From Planctomycetota bacterium (GTDB lineage Bacteria > Planctomycetota > JAPUJT01): a stretch of DNA of 40,061 nucleotides. The notes beneath the pieces were generated by a model that saw nothing but the letters and a program-made list of their open reading frames with translations, did not search any database and was not told the DNA's origin. Positions 7,601-16,206 of the stretch are shown piece after piece. Position numbers and translations under genes: made by a program. The first letter of the stretch is position 1. Each line of letters starts with the position of its first letter. Location of the stretch: NCBI GenBank assembly GCA_027296055.1, contig JAPUJT010000080.1, forward strand, positions 1 through 40,061, given 5' to 3'.

Positions 7601-10320
7601 TCCTTCCCTCCTTTGAGAATCGATCGTTCCCAGGGCCCCGCGATGCACAGGGCATAGCCGTCCGTGTCGATGTGCTTTCGGGCGGCCTCCAGGGCCTGCT
7701 CTCGTGTCACGGATCGGACAAGGTCCGGATACCGATCGAGGTAGTCGAGCCCGAGTCCGTGAAACTCTATTCCCTGAATCTGGGATGCAATACCGGAGTT
7801 GGTCTCGATCGCCCTCGGCAGGGAGCCGGTCAGGTAACCCTTGACCTCTTCAAGCTCCTCCTCCGTGATCCCATCGTCCTTGATTCGCTTCAGCTCCTCC
7901 AGGATCGCCGCCACCGCCTTCTCCACGCGCTCGGGGTTGGCGCCTACGTGAACGGCGAATGGCCCGGGCCCGACGGAAGGGCTGAAGGATGAATAGGCAT
8001 AGTAGGCGAGACCCTGGTCCTCTCGAATGTTCTGTCCCAGACGCCCTCCCATTCCGAATCGTCCCAGGACGAAGTTCATCACCGAGGCCGGATGGTAGTC
8101 CGGATGGCTTCGACGGATTCCGCGGCAGCCGAGGGCGATATCCGCCTGGGTCTTGTTCCGCATCGGGATGATTCTCTCCGTCGACTCCTTGGCCCAGGGA
8201 ACGTCCGCGATCTCATCGACCGCGGGCTTGCCGGTCCCCGTCCATCCGCCGAAGGCGTCCTCCACAAGGCGGGTCGCCTCATCGGGATCAGTGTTCCCGA
8301 CGAGCACGATGGTGGCGTTCGCCGGTGAGTAGGTGTCCCGATAGAAATTGGCCAGGTGCTCCCGCTGGATCGCCTTGACGTCGTCTTCATAGCCGAGGAT
8401 CGGGTACCGGTATGGATGGCCCTCGGGATAGATCGCCTCGCGGAGGCCCCGGTCCGCCTCCGCCCGGGTGTCGTCCAGGTCTTCCCGGATGGCCAGGAGG
8501 ACGTGCCCGCGCATCTTCTCCAGTTCCTCCTCCGGGAAGATCGGGTCCCGGATCAGGTCAGCGATAAGAGACAGGACCGTGGGAAACTCCTTTTCGAGGA
8601 CGCTCACGTGTATATCGATCGAGTGGCAGTCGGTGCTGATCGTCAGGGCGGCGCCGGTGAAATCCATCGCCTCGGCGATTTGCTCCTTGGTGCGACTTCT
8701 CGTGCCGGCGTCCAGTAGACGGGCGACGAGGTAACCGCTCCCCTTCTTTCCTTCGGGTTCGATGAACGTGGCCGACTTCATCCGGAGGCTGAACGTGACC
8801 GAGGGAATCAGGCGATTCTCCTGGGAGAGGGCGACGAGGCCGTTCGAGAGGACCCGCCGGGAAGGGTGGACCCCGGAGGCGGCCGAGGCGGAGACCCCCG
8901 TTCCTATCTCCCGACTCGCCCCATCCTGGGGGGCCAATCCCGAAGCGAACCGGGCCCGTCGGACATGCCTCCCTCCCCCGGCCGGCCGGGGCGGGGCGTC
9001 CCCCCTCCCCTTTCCCCTCGATGGAACGGAGAGCCCCACCGTACGATTCTCCGGATTCAGGTATTTCTTTGCCAGTCGGCTCACGTCCTCCTTGGGCACC
9101 TTCTCCAGGTTCGGGATCAGGTCGAGGTACCATCGGGAGTCGTGGATGGTCTCGAAGAAGCCCAGCTCATGAGCGATCTTCGTCACGCTATCGGCGCCGA
9201 GGACGAGGGCCGACCGCACCTGGTTCAATGCCTTCTCGAACTCCCTGTCGGAGATGCCGTCCGATTTCACCTTCTCGATCTCTTCGTCGAGGACGCGTTC
9301 CACCTCGATCGGCTCGGTCCCGTCCTTCACCGTGATGAGGACGGAGTGAAGGTAGGGATCCTCGGTGGGGATATAGAAGGATCCGGCGCGGGCCGCCAGC
9401 CCCCCGTCCACGAGGCTCCGGTAGAGTCGCGATGATTTTCGGGTGCGATCGAAGTCTCCCGACCAGATGCTCGCCCCCTTTCCGCCGGACAGGATGGCGT
9501 CGAGAAGGAGGTAACCACACGCGTCTTCGTCCGTGACGGCCGGTGCATGGTAAGAGACCTGCATGTAGGTCGCCTCTCCCTCCCGCTCGACCCGGATCCT
9601 TCGCTCGCCCATCTGGGGGGGCTCCTCGGTGGCCACCCTTCGCGGCTCCTCGCCCCTCGGGATCGGCCCGAAGTGCTTCTCCGCCAGTGCGAGGGCCTTG
9701 CTTGTCTCGAAGTCCCCCACGAGGACGAGGGTTGCGTTATTCGGGATGTAGTAGGTCCGGTAATACTCCCGTAGCATGGTCGGCGTGATCTGGTTGAGAT
9801 CGGTGAGCCAGCCTATGGTCGGCCACGAGTAGGGATGGGCACGGAAGGCGGCGGAGACGACTTCCCGATCCAGGACCTCTTCCGGGTTGTTCTCTCCGCC
9901 CTCGAGCTCCGAGATGATCACCGTGCGCTCGGACCGGATCTCCTCCTCCTCGTACAGGCAGCGGGCCATTCGATCCGCCTCGAGCCTGAGGATCAGGTCG
10001 AGACCGTCGCTGGAGAGGGTGGAGAGATAGCAGGTCTGATCGATCCACGTGTAGCCGTTCCAGGAGCCTCCCTTCCTCTCGATCAGGCCCTTCATCTCCT
10101 CCTTGCGGAAGTTCTCCGAGCCCTTGAAGTTCATGTGCTCGACCCAGTGGGAGATGCCCGTGTGACCCGGGGCCTCGTCCTTGGATCCGACGTGGTACCA
10201 GCACCATGCGCTGACGAGGGGCGATGTGTGAGCCTCTCGCAGGATGATTTTCAGGCCGTTCGGGAATGTGGCCTTGGTGACGCCTCCCACTTCTTCCTTC
10301 GGGATCGTCTGAGTCGTCAA
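7597..10320 (-). CDS. M16 family zinc metallopeptidase, two-domain
   Basis: The protein has 907 residues with a TTG start preceded by AGGGAG. The N-terminal half carries the inverted zinc motif HWVEH (residues 58-62), with the third ligand probably Glu138 in ERTVIISELE, as in pitrilysin/processing-peptidase families. The second half (from about 480) has the same fold (RVLSNGLVALSQENRLIPSV) but lacks HxxEH, reading YLVARLL there. It is therefore the usual non-catalytic partner half fused to the active half. No convincing signal peptide is visible, so location is open. A Gly/Pro/Arg-rich linker (about 430-470) joins the halves. It is the first gene of an operon with the downstream lipoprotein (4-nt overlap). 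Confidence 0.93.
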   Translation of the reverse strand: MTTQTIPKEEVGGVTKATFPNGLKIILREAHTSPLVSAWCWYHVGSKDEAPGHTGISHWVEHMNFKGSENFRKEEMKGLIERKGGSWNGYTWIDQTCYLSTLSSDGLDLILRLEADRMARCLYEEEEIRSERTVIISELEGGENNPEEVLDREVVSAAFRAHPYSWPTIGWLTDLNQITPTMLREYYRTYYIPNNATLVLVGDFETSKALALAEKHFGPIPRGEEPRRVATEEPPQMGERRIRVEREGEATYMQVSYHAPAVTDEDACGYLLLDAILSGGKGASIWSGDFDRTRKSSRLYRSLVDGGLAARAGSFYIPTEDPYLHSVLITVKDGTEPIEVERVLDEEIEKVKSDGISDREFEKALNQVRSALVLGADSVTKIAHELGFFETIHDSRWYLDLIPNLEKVPKEDVSRLAKKYLNPENRTVGLSVPSRGKGRGDAPPRPAGGGRHVRRARFASGLAPQDGASREIGTGVSASAASGVHPSRRVLSNGLVALSQENRLIPSVTFSLRMKSATFIEPEGKKGSGYLVARLLDAGTRSRTKEQIAEAMDFTGAALTISTDCHSIDIHVSVLEKEFPTVLSLIADLIRDPIFPEEELEKMRGHVLLAIREDLDDTRAEADRGLREAIYPEGHPYRYPILGYEDDVKAIQREHLANFYRDTYSPANATIVLVGNTDPDEATRLVEDAFGGWTGTGKPAVDEIADVPWAKESTERIIPMRNKTQADIALGCRGIRRSHPDYHPASVMNFVLGRFGMGGRLGQNIREDQGLAYYAYSSFSPSVGPGPFAVHVGANPERVEKAVAAILEELKRIKDDGITEEELEEVKGYLTGSLPRAIETNSGIASQIQGIEFHGLGLDYLDRYPDLVRSVTREQALEAARKHIDTDGYALCIAGPWERSILKGGKE

Positions 10321-10381
10321 AGATGGATCTCCCTGGCTGGTTCCGCGCCGATTCTAAGTAGCCGCGGGATGCGGTGTCAAG

Positions 10382-11059
10382 TTACCTTGGCTGCTCTTCG
10401 ATCCAGTTCGTTATGACTTCGGTCAGTTCTTCCTGAATCTCCTCGTCGCTCCTCCCGAACGCCTTCGGGACGTGGAAGGAGTGATCGCCATCCGGCAGGA
10501 CGTGAAGCCGAGTCGGCGCCGGCACGCGCTCGAGGGCCTCCTTCAGGAGGGGAATCGTGCAGAGTCGATCCTTGGCGCCGGAAAGAAAGAGCATCGGACG
10601 GGGGATGTTTCGGAGATGCTCCGTCCTGAGCTTTTCCGGTTTCCCCGCAGGATGGAGCGGGTAGCCGAGGAATATCAGCCCAGCGGCGGGCAGGCCGGTC
10701 GCCACCAGGTGTGAGGCGATGCGTCCGCCCATCGACTTCCCGCCGACGAAGAGCCGCTGAGGGGAGTACTTCGGATGATCGAGGAAGAAGGAGTAGGCCC
10801 TCCGATAACATTCCTCCAGGCGCGGCTGGGCGTCCGGGCTCTTCCGGCCCATTTCGGAGTAGGGAAAGTTGAACTTGAGCGTGAGGTACCCCCTCTCCGC
10901 GAGCCCTCGGTGGATCGCGCTGAGAAGCTCCTCTCGCATGTCGGTGCCTGCGCCATGGGCAAGCAGGACGCCGGTGCCGTTCGAGGTCCGGGCCGGGACG
11001 CCCAGGACGCCCGACACCGAGGAGCCAGCGAACGGGATCTTCGCCTTCAGGAGTCTCAG
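10382..11059 (-). CDS. Alpha/beta hydrolase (TEX30/dienelactone-hydrolase-like)
   Basis: The fold is clear: LLAHGAGTDM (oxyanion region), GKSMGGR (nucleophilic Ser), SGAKDRLC (Asp) and GDHSFH (His). The substrate is unknown. The start is the odd part. The longest frame runs into a tandem repeat and would give a meaningless WIHWI-rich N-terminus. A good ribosome-binding site (AGGAGGGGAG, 11062-11071) lies 6 nt before a CTG at 11059 that begins just ahead of the first beta strand, so I propose a CTG start and 225 residues. The next usual start, GTG at 11017, would remove part of strand 1. The gene sits alone between the M16 operon and the cyclic-nucleotide-binding gene. Confidence 0.82.
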   Translation of the reverse strand: MRLLKAKIPFAGSSVSGVLGVPARTSNGTGVLLAHGAGTDMREELLSAIHRGLAERGYLTLKFNFPYSEMGRKSPDAQPRLEECYRRAYSFFLDHPKYSPQRLFVGGKSMGGRIASHLVATGLPAAGLIFLGYPLHPAGKPEKLRTEHLRNIPRPMLFLSGAKDRLCTIPLLKEALERVPAPTRLHVLPDGDHSFHVPKAFGRSDEEIQEELTEVITNWIEEQPR

Positions 11060-11094
11060 ATCTCCCCTCCTAAAATTGTAACTAACGGGGTGAC

Positions 11095-11166
11095 AATCGA
11101 TCCAGTGGATCCAGGCGATCCAGTGAATCCAGGTGATCCAGTGAATCCAGGTGATCCAGGGAGTCC
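11095..11166. repeat. 9/18-bp tandem repeat upstream of the hydrolase gene
   Basis: About four 18-bp units of the type gatccagtgaatccaggt, each made of two related 9-mers, lie directly upstream of the proposed hydrolase start. The repeat is open on both strands (WIHWI in one direction, DPVNPG in the other), which makes spurious reading frames. It looks like a slippage-prone minisatellite. Confidence 0.85.
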
Positions 11167-11210
11167 GGGGTGCTGCTCCCAGGGGGCCGGTTCCGGGCCC
11201 GATGAGGGCG

Positions 11211-11243
11211 AAAAACAAATCACACCGATTCAATTTTATCGGT
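11211..11243 (-). terminator. Possible Rho-independent terminator of the cyclic-nucleotide-binding gene
   Basis: On the minus strand ACCGAT, an 8-nt AT-rich loop and ATCGGT form a hairpin about 27 nt after the stop at 11270. TTTGTTTTT follows shortly after. The stem has only 6 bp and is not GC-rich, so strength is uncertain. Confidence 0.4.
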
Positions 11244-11269
11244 TGAAAAGGGGGGTGTCTAAGAAATTC

Positions 11270-11821
11270 TCAGGAGGGAGGATCTTCCTTCCACTGAGAG
11301 AAGAGCTTCGCCTTGAAGTCGGTGAATTCTCTCAGCTTGGCCCTGGACTCGGGGATCTGGCTCCCCTGGATGAGATCGAGAAGCTTCTCATCAAGGAGGC
11401 CGAGGCGGTGGGCGAGGAAGCGGGAGATGGCGAGGCAGATCTTGTACGCCGGAAGGCTCTCCTTCTTGAGGAGATCCACGAACGGTTCCTTCCGGATCCG
11501 GAAGAGGGCTGTGGGACCCTTGGCCACTGCGGCCGCGTTCCTCGGATGGTCGGTGATCAGCGACATCTCGCCGAGCATAGCGAACCGACCGAGCGTCGCC
11601 AGGACTTGCTCGTCCCCCCCCTTGGTGCGCTTGCGAATCTCGATCGCTCCATTCCTGATGATGTACAGGCCGTCTCCGGCGTCCCCCTCCTCGAAGAGTC
11701 GGTGACCGTCCGGGATCTCCTCGGACTCCATCAGGCTGTTCATCTCCCCGGCGTCGTGTGGGCCGAGAGATTGAAAGAGCATCAGCGCTGAGAGCCGCTC
11801 TTCCTCGTCTGGCGTTGCCAC
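11270..11821 (-). CDS. Cyclic nucleotide-binding domain protein
   Basis: The protein has 183 residues and starts at GTG, preceded by AAAGGGGGA. A single CRP-type cNMP-binding domain fills most of it: the beta-roll (GDGLYIIRNGAIEIRKR) and phosphate-binding cassette (LGEMSLITDHPRNAAAV, with the Pro-Arg that contacts the phosphate). A helical tail follows (CLAISRFLAHRLGLLDEKL). CRP/FNR regulators add a helix-turn-helix here and this one does not, so it is more likely a stand-alone sensor or a subunit than a DNA-binding regulator. The ligand could be cAMP or another cyclic nucleotide. Confidence 0.88.
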   Translation of the reverse strand: MATPDEEERLSALMLFQSLGPHDAGEMNSLMESEEIPDGHRLFEEGDAGDGLYIIRNGAIEIRKRTKGGDEQVLATLGRFAMLGEMSLITDHPRNAAAVAKGPTALFRIRKEPFVDLLKKESLPAYKICLAISRFLAHRLGLLDEKLLDLIQGSQIPESRAKLREFTDFKAKLFSQWKEDPPS

Positions 11822-11914
11822 CGTGTCCCCCTTTCGGTGCGTTGGATCGGGATTCTAGACATTCGAGATCCTCGAGACAAGCACTAATTCCCTGACGCGA
11901 ATCGAACTTCGCAC

Positions 11915-12229
11915 TCAGGGGATGCGAATGGTGATGTCCTCTCGCGGGATCGTCTGGCAGGCGAGCCGCGAGGTCTCGGTGAGGTCCTGGGCGGTGTCGA
12001 GGCGGTCCTCTTCGTCCTCACTGATCTCGGGGAGGTTCTCCATTCCATCCAGGACGATCACGTGGCAGGTGGCGCAGGAGCAGTTCCCACCGCAGACGTG
12101 ATCGATCTCGACCCCGTGGGCGAGGAGGATGTCCAGGATCGAACCCGGACGTCCGAACCCGGACAGTGGCGGCCGATCGGGATCGAACTCCACGTCGATC
12201 CCCTGTGGCTCGATTCGAATCTTTGGCAC
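11915..12229 (-). CDS. 2Fe-2S ferredoxin, adrenodoxin/ISC type
   Basis: The protein has 104 residues, GTG start with AGGAGA upstream. The cluster ligands are in CGGNCSCATC (C-x5-C-x2-C) and the fourth Cys is in SRLACQ, the pattern of vertebrate-type [2Fe-2S] ferredoxins such as ISC ferredoxin. An additional Cys (CGGNC) lies inside the motif. The acidic segment (EISEDEEDRLD) is typical of the partner-binding face. No ISC genes are next to it. It is divergent from the esterase gene with about 87 nt between starts, which probably holds both promoters. Confidence 0.92.
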   Translation of the reverse strand: MPKIRIEPQGIDVEFDPDRPPLSGFGRPGSILDILLAHGVEIDHVCGGNCSCATCHVIVLDGMENLPEISEDEEDRLDTAQDLTETSRLACQTIPREDITIRIP

Positions 12230-12316
12230 GATACTTCTCCTGTCGTCCTTCCTGCGTGCCTCATTCTATGGCGTGCTGCCACCTTCGAGAAAGGCTATAC
12301 TCGCTCGTCGTTCATC

Positions 12317-12940
12317 ATGACACCACCCCGCATCGAACTCGGCGCACCGATCGAAGAAGCGAAAGCCGTCCTCATCTGCCTTCACGGCCGCGGAGTGGAC
12401 GCACGTGACCTCGCTCCGATCGGAGATGAGCTCGCCCTGCCCGGCTGGCACGTTCGGCTTCCGAATGCGCCGCTCCCGTTCCCGGGCGGAGGGCTGGCCT
12501 GGTACGCGGGTGAGCCGGGACGGGAGGATGGCATCGATTCCGCTGCGAGGGGGATCGGGGAAGAAGTCTCCAGGATCGAGAGCGCCGGCATCTCGAGTCG
12601 GAGCATAGCGATCCTCGGGTTTTCCCAGGGGGCGGTCGTCGGGCTGCACTCTGCACTCCGGCACCCGAGCCGTCTCGGGGCGGCGCTCGCTCTATCCGGT
12701 TATCTGTACGCGCCGGAGAAGACCTCGGAAGAGGCGTCCGAGGCGAGTCGCGACCTCCCGATCTTCATCGGGCACGGGACGTCCGATCCACTCCTGCCGG
12801 TGGGCGGCGCGCAAACGGCAGCGAAGCTCCTCGAGGAGCAAGGCTATCCGATCGAGTATCACGAGTACCCGATCGGTCACTCGATATCGGTGGAGGAGCT
12901 TGCCGATATCGCCGGGTTTCTCCGTAGGGTGATAGGTTAA
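12317..12940 (+). CDS. Carboxylesterase/phospholipase family alpha/beta hydrolase
   Basis: I chose the ATG at 12317 because the family's first strand (AVLICLHGRG) begins shortly after it; the longer frame upstream overlaps the divergent ferredoxin gene. The protein has 207 residues, normal for this family. The triad is Ser103 in GFSQGA, Asp157 in GTSDPLLPV and His188 in GHSIS. Relatives hydrolyse short acyl esters or thioesters, or lysophospholipids, in the cytoplasm; the substrate here is unknown. The stop is 1 nt from the stop of the convergent PD40 lipoprotein gene, leaving no room for a terminator. Confidence 0.88.
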   Translation: MTPPRIELGAPIEEAKAVLICLHGRGVDARDLAPIGDELALPGWHVRLPNAPLPFPGGGLAWYAGEPGREDGIDSAARGIGEEVSRIESAGISSRSIAILGFSQGAVVGLHSALRHPSRLGAALALSGYLYAPEKTSEEASEASRDLPIFIGHGTSDPLLPVGGAQTAAKLLEEQGYPIEYHEYPIGHSISVEELADIAGFLRRVIG

Positions 12941-12941
12941 T

Positions 12942-14891
12942 TTATTTCCAGTCGATGTAGCGGATCTGGCTCTGGTCGGGGACGAGCCTCCCGAGGTCCG
13001 TCCCGAACGAATCGATCATCCGGACCTCGATTCCGTTGAAAGCGGTGGATCGGAAGTAGGCGGTCACTTCCTCGGGTCCCATGACGGGGAGCCAGTTGAC
13101 GAGAGGGTTGTCGACGAGGAGGCGCTCCTCGGTCCCGTCCACGCTGACCATCCGGATCGTCCACGGGGTGGAGTTGGTGAGGTTGGCATCCTGCGACCAG
13201 GGGATCGAGTCCTCGAACCTCTCGTAGAGGATCCATCGGTTGTCCGGCGAGACCATCCCGTCGTGATCCGAGTAAGAGTGGTTCGTGAGCTGGATCGGGG
13301 GGTTGACCCCGCTGGCATCCATCACGCCCATCTGCTCCCGCCCGGTCCACTCCGTGGACTTGATCGCGAGACGACCGTCCTTCGTCCACTCCGGATCGTT
13401 CTCCTCGATCGAGTTGTTCGTGATACGGACGACCCCTCCTCCATCCCGATCCATGATGAAGATGTCTGCCGTCCCGGTAAAGTTGAACGTGACGAAGACG
13501 ATCTGCTGGTTGTCCGGGGAGATTCCCGGGTGCCCGTCGAGGACGGAGTTCGCCGTCAAGGCCGTCTCCAGCCCCGTCGACCTCTCCCATTTGTAGATCT
13601 CGTAATTGTTGTAGTCCGTCTGTGTGGGGGCGGAACCGTAGGCGGCGTACGATCCGTCCGGAGATACGGAGACCCAGTCCTCGTACCGCGTGTTGAACGT
13701 GAGCCTCACCAGGCTCCCCGTCGCCAGGTCGACCTCGTAGATCTCGCCGTTCGGATCCTCGTGATTGCTGATGCAGATGAGCGAGCCCTGGGTCGGTGTA
13801 GCCACCGGGGCATACGTCGCTGGCAGGGGAGCGGGCTGAGGGAAGTCGGCCCACGTGGTCGCATCGGGAAGGGTGATGTCCGAGAGTCCGCCCCCGAGAG
13901 GAGTCAGGCCCGCCGGTCCCAGGCCATCGTAGAACAACAGGTTGAAAGGAACGGGCCGGCCTGTCGTGAAGTCGGCGTCCAGGCTGTCGGAATCTGGCGA
14001 CCTGGGGATGAGTAGCTCGGCCGTGTAGGTGCTGGTCCCCGGGTCGTAGTCCATCCGCCCTGCCCCGTTCACCGTCGGATCGTCCGCCGAGAAGGCGGGG
14101 TTCGATTCCTCGTGTTGGTCAATATATCCGCTTCCGGTGAGGTACGTGAAGCAGAGCTTCCGATCCTCCCCGTCCTCGTAAAGCCCGTCGTCGTCCTGGT
14201 CCAGGCTGAGCTGGACCGTGTCGACTTCCTGGGGCCCCGGGTCGACGTTCAGGTCGAACGACCGGTCCTCGGTCGTGTCGTCCCAGGAGACGACAAGGTA
14301 AATATGCCGAGCATCGGTGGCGACCTCGTAACTGGCGGCGATCGTGCCGGCGGGCAGGTAGGTGGTGAGGTCATACATCTGGATCGTGGCGAGCGTTCGC
14401 TGGCTGGCGCCCGCAATGAGGTTCGCCTCGAACGGGTCGAAGATGCCGTCGAGGAGGACGCCGTCGTAGAGGTTCGGCGGGTCCACGGTGACGGGGACGA
14501 TCGCCTGGCTCTCGAGCGCTGGATTCGAGCCGTCCACGGCGCGGAACACGATCTCCAGGGGCCCCGCCTCTCTGGGCGGTATCCGGAGGACCAGACGGCC
14601 CGCGACATCGTCGAACTCGACTCCTTCTGTTTGCTGCAACGGCGTAGGCAGGCCGCCCGTGAGCAGCGGCCCCTGGATCGTCCCCGAGACAACGGGGGGG
14701 ATGGCCCCGTCGTCCGTCACGGTGATGTTCAGCGTCAGAAGCTGACCCGCCTGGATCTGCTGAGGGGGTATCGGATCGATCGTCGGGGGTTGATTGCTCT
14801 TCTTAGTCCCGCTCCCCCCGCCGCCGCAGGAAAGGAGGGTGAAGAAGGGGAGGAGGGCCATGACGGTCCGGAATCGAGATACCCTTGGCAT
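12942..14891 (-). CDS. Exported PD40 (TolB-like) beta-propeller lipoprotein
   Basis: The protein has 649 residues, ATG start with GGGAGAAAGG upstream. The signal peptide ends in LLSC (Cys22), followed by a Gly-rich linker, so it is a lipoprotein. Residues about 35-135 look like an Ig/cadherin-like domain (PPTIDPIPPQQIQAGQLLTL). Residues about 140-310 resemble a DOMON/CBM9-type domain (VLLDGIFDPFEA, IYLVVSWDDT). The last about 300 residues carry PD40 repeats (SVSPDGSYAAYGS, GISPDNQQIVFV, MVSPDNRWILYER) with DIFIMDRDGG motifs. It probably binds a carbohydrate or haem ligand and protein partners at the cell surface or in the periplasm; that is inference. Confidence 0.87.
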   Translation of the reverse strand: MPRVSRFRTVMALLPFFTLLSCGGGGSGTKKSNQPPTIDPIPPQQIQAGQLLTLNITVTDDGAIPPVVSGTIQGPLLTGGLPTPLQQTEGVEFDDVAGRLVLRIPPREAGPLEIVFRAVDGSNPALESQAIVPVTVDPPNLYDGVLLDGIFDPFEANLIAGASQRTLATIQMYDLTTYLPAGTIAASYEVATDARHIYLVVSWDDTTEDRSFDLNVDPGPQEVDTVQLSLDQDDDGLYEDGEDRKLCFTYLTGSGYIDQHEESNPAFSADDPTVNGAGRMDYDPGTSTYTAELLIPRSPDSDSLDADFTTGRPVPFNLLFYDGLGPAGLTPLGGGLSDITLPDATTWADFPQPAPLPATYAPVATPTQGSLICISNHEDPNGEIYEVDLATGSLVRLTFNTRYEDWVSVSPDGSYAAYGSAPTQTDYNNYEIYKWERSTGLETALTANSVLDGHPGISPDNQQIVFVTFNFTGTADIFIMDRDGGGVVRITNNSIEENDPEWTKDGRLAIKSTEWTGREQMGVMDASGVNPPIQLTNHSYSDHDGMVSPDNRWILYERFEDSIPWSQDANLTNSTPWTIRMVSVDGTEERLLVDNPLVNWLPVMGPEEVTAYFRSTAFNGIEVRMIDSFGTDLGRLVPDQSQIRYIDWK

Positions 14892-14997
14892 ATGCGCCTT
14901 TCTCCCTCGATCCAGCCTACCCCAGGGCCTCGGTACCGTCTAGCATACGACATGGGACTGCCGTCGAGAGCGGCAATCTGCCAGGAAGGGTGAGAGT

Positions 14998-16113
14998 ATG
15001 GACCGTCGCATCCGCGTGGGCCTCCTGATCAACGAGCTCGGCATCGGCGGGGCGGAGAAGGCGCTCGAGGCCCTGGCTCTCGGGTTGCAGGGCGACTCCT
15101 TCGAGGTCGAGGTGGGGTGCCTGGACGGGACGGAGCCGGGAGGAGCTCGTCTGCGAGAGAGAGGCGTCTCGATCACGGACTTTCAGATGCACTGGCGCTT
15201 CGACCTTCGCGGAATCCTCCGGTGCCGCGCCTGGCTGCGGGATCGGCAGCTCGACATCGTCCATGCTTTCCTCTCCCGGTCGCAAATCGTGTCTCGCCTC
15301 GCCGTGGGCCGCTCGAAGGGACCCGTCCTGATCCACTCCCAGCGAAACTCCGGGATCGAAACCGCTATCGAGAAGATGTTCCGGCGGGCCACCCACGACT
15401 CGGTCCGACGCTTCACCGCCGTCAGCTACGCCGTGAAGGCCTATCTCGTCAAGGAGGTGAGGATTCCCGGCAAGAAGATCGATGTGATACGGAACGGGAT
15501 CGACCTCGACGAATTCGACCGGTTGGTCGGTCGCGATGGAATCGATCGGGCCGCCCTGGACATCCCTCCGACCGCGCCCCTCGTTGGGACCATCGGCCAC
15601 ATGCGGCGGGACCGCTCGAAGGGTTATCCCGCCCTCGTCGAGACGGCGCGCCTGCTACGAGACCGCACGTCTGCACGTCTTCTGGTGTGCGGCGATGGCG
15701 GCGAGCGGCCCGAGGTCGAGAGGCTCGTGAAGTCGAGTGCCGTGGAGGACCGATTCCTGCTTCTCGGATTGTGCCGCGACATCCCCACTTTCCTATCCTC
15801 GGTCGACATCTACGTCCAGGCCTCGATTCGCGAGGGATTCCCCAACGCGATCCTGGAGGCGATGGCCGCCCGCCTCCCCGTGGTCGCCACCTCCGTCGGT
15901 GGAATTCCCGAGATCGTCCAGGATGGTGTCACCGGCATCCTTGTCCCCTCCGACCGGCCCGCCGAGATGGCGGAGGCGATCCTCTCTCTGCTGGCCGACG
16001 CGAAATCGTCGAAGGCGATGGGGGAGGCGGGGCGCGCCTCGGTCGAGCAGGACTTCACACTCCCGTCGATGATCGACGCCCACGCTCGCCTCTACCGCGA
16101 ATTGATTTCGTGA
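14998..16113 (+). CDS. Glycosyltransferase family 4 (GT-B fold)
   Basis: The protein has 371 residues, ATG preceded by AGGAAGG. The acceptor half begins GLLINELGIGGAEKAL and the donor half shows LLVCGDGGERPEVERL, SSVDIYVQASIREGFPNAILEAMA (EX7E at Glu279 and Glu287) and VVATSVGGIPEIV. These are the marks of retaining GT4 enzymes that use nucleotide sugars, acting at the cytoplasmic face in polysaccharide or glycolipid synthesis. The convergent asparagine synthetase-like gene is a common neighbour in exopolysaccharide loci, so a surface glycan role is plausible. Confidence 0.92.
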   Translation: MDRRIRVGLLINELGIGGAEKALEALALGLQGDSFEVEVGCLDGTEPGGARLRERGVSITDFQMHWRFDLRGILRCRAWLRDRQLDIVHAFLSRSQIVSRLAVGRSKGPVLIHSQRNSGIETAIEKMFRRATHDSVRRFTAVSYAVKAYLVKEVRIPGKKIDVIRNGIDLDEFDRLVGRDGIDRAALDIPPTAPLVGTIGHMRRDRSKGYPALVETARLLRDRTSARLLVCGDGGERPEVERLVKSSAVEDRFLLLGLCRDIPTFLSSVDIYVQASIREGFPNAILEAMAARLPVVATSVGGIPEIVQDGVTGILVPSDRPAEMAEAILSLLADAKSSKAMGEAGRASVEQDFTLPSMIDAHARLYRELIS

Positions 16114-16120
16114 CGCGCAC

Positions 16121-16206
16121 GAAATTCGAAAATCGTGCAAAATTGAAATTGGTGCGCGTCATGAATTTCGAAAAGTGTGCAAAGGCGAGAGTTTGGTGCG
16201 CGTCAT
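16121..16206. repeat. Two 42-44-bp imperfect direct repeats between convergent genes
   Basis: Copy A (16121-16162) and copy B (16163-16206) both start with gaa(a/t)ttcgaaaa and end with ttggtgcgcgtcat. A perfect 10-bp inverted partner, tgacgcgcac, precedes copy A at 16111-16120. The array fills the gap between the GT4 stop and the asparagine synthetase stop and overlaps both stop codons. Confidence 0.85.

Noticed and set aside
11095..11166. Tandem repeat as a CRISPR array
   Set aside because: Units are contiguous 9/18-mers without spacers and no cas genes are present. No CRISPR array was seen anywhere in the window.
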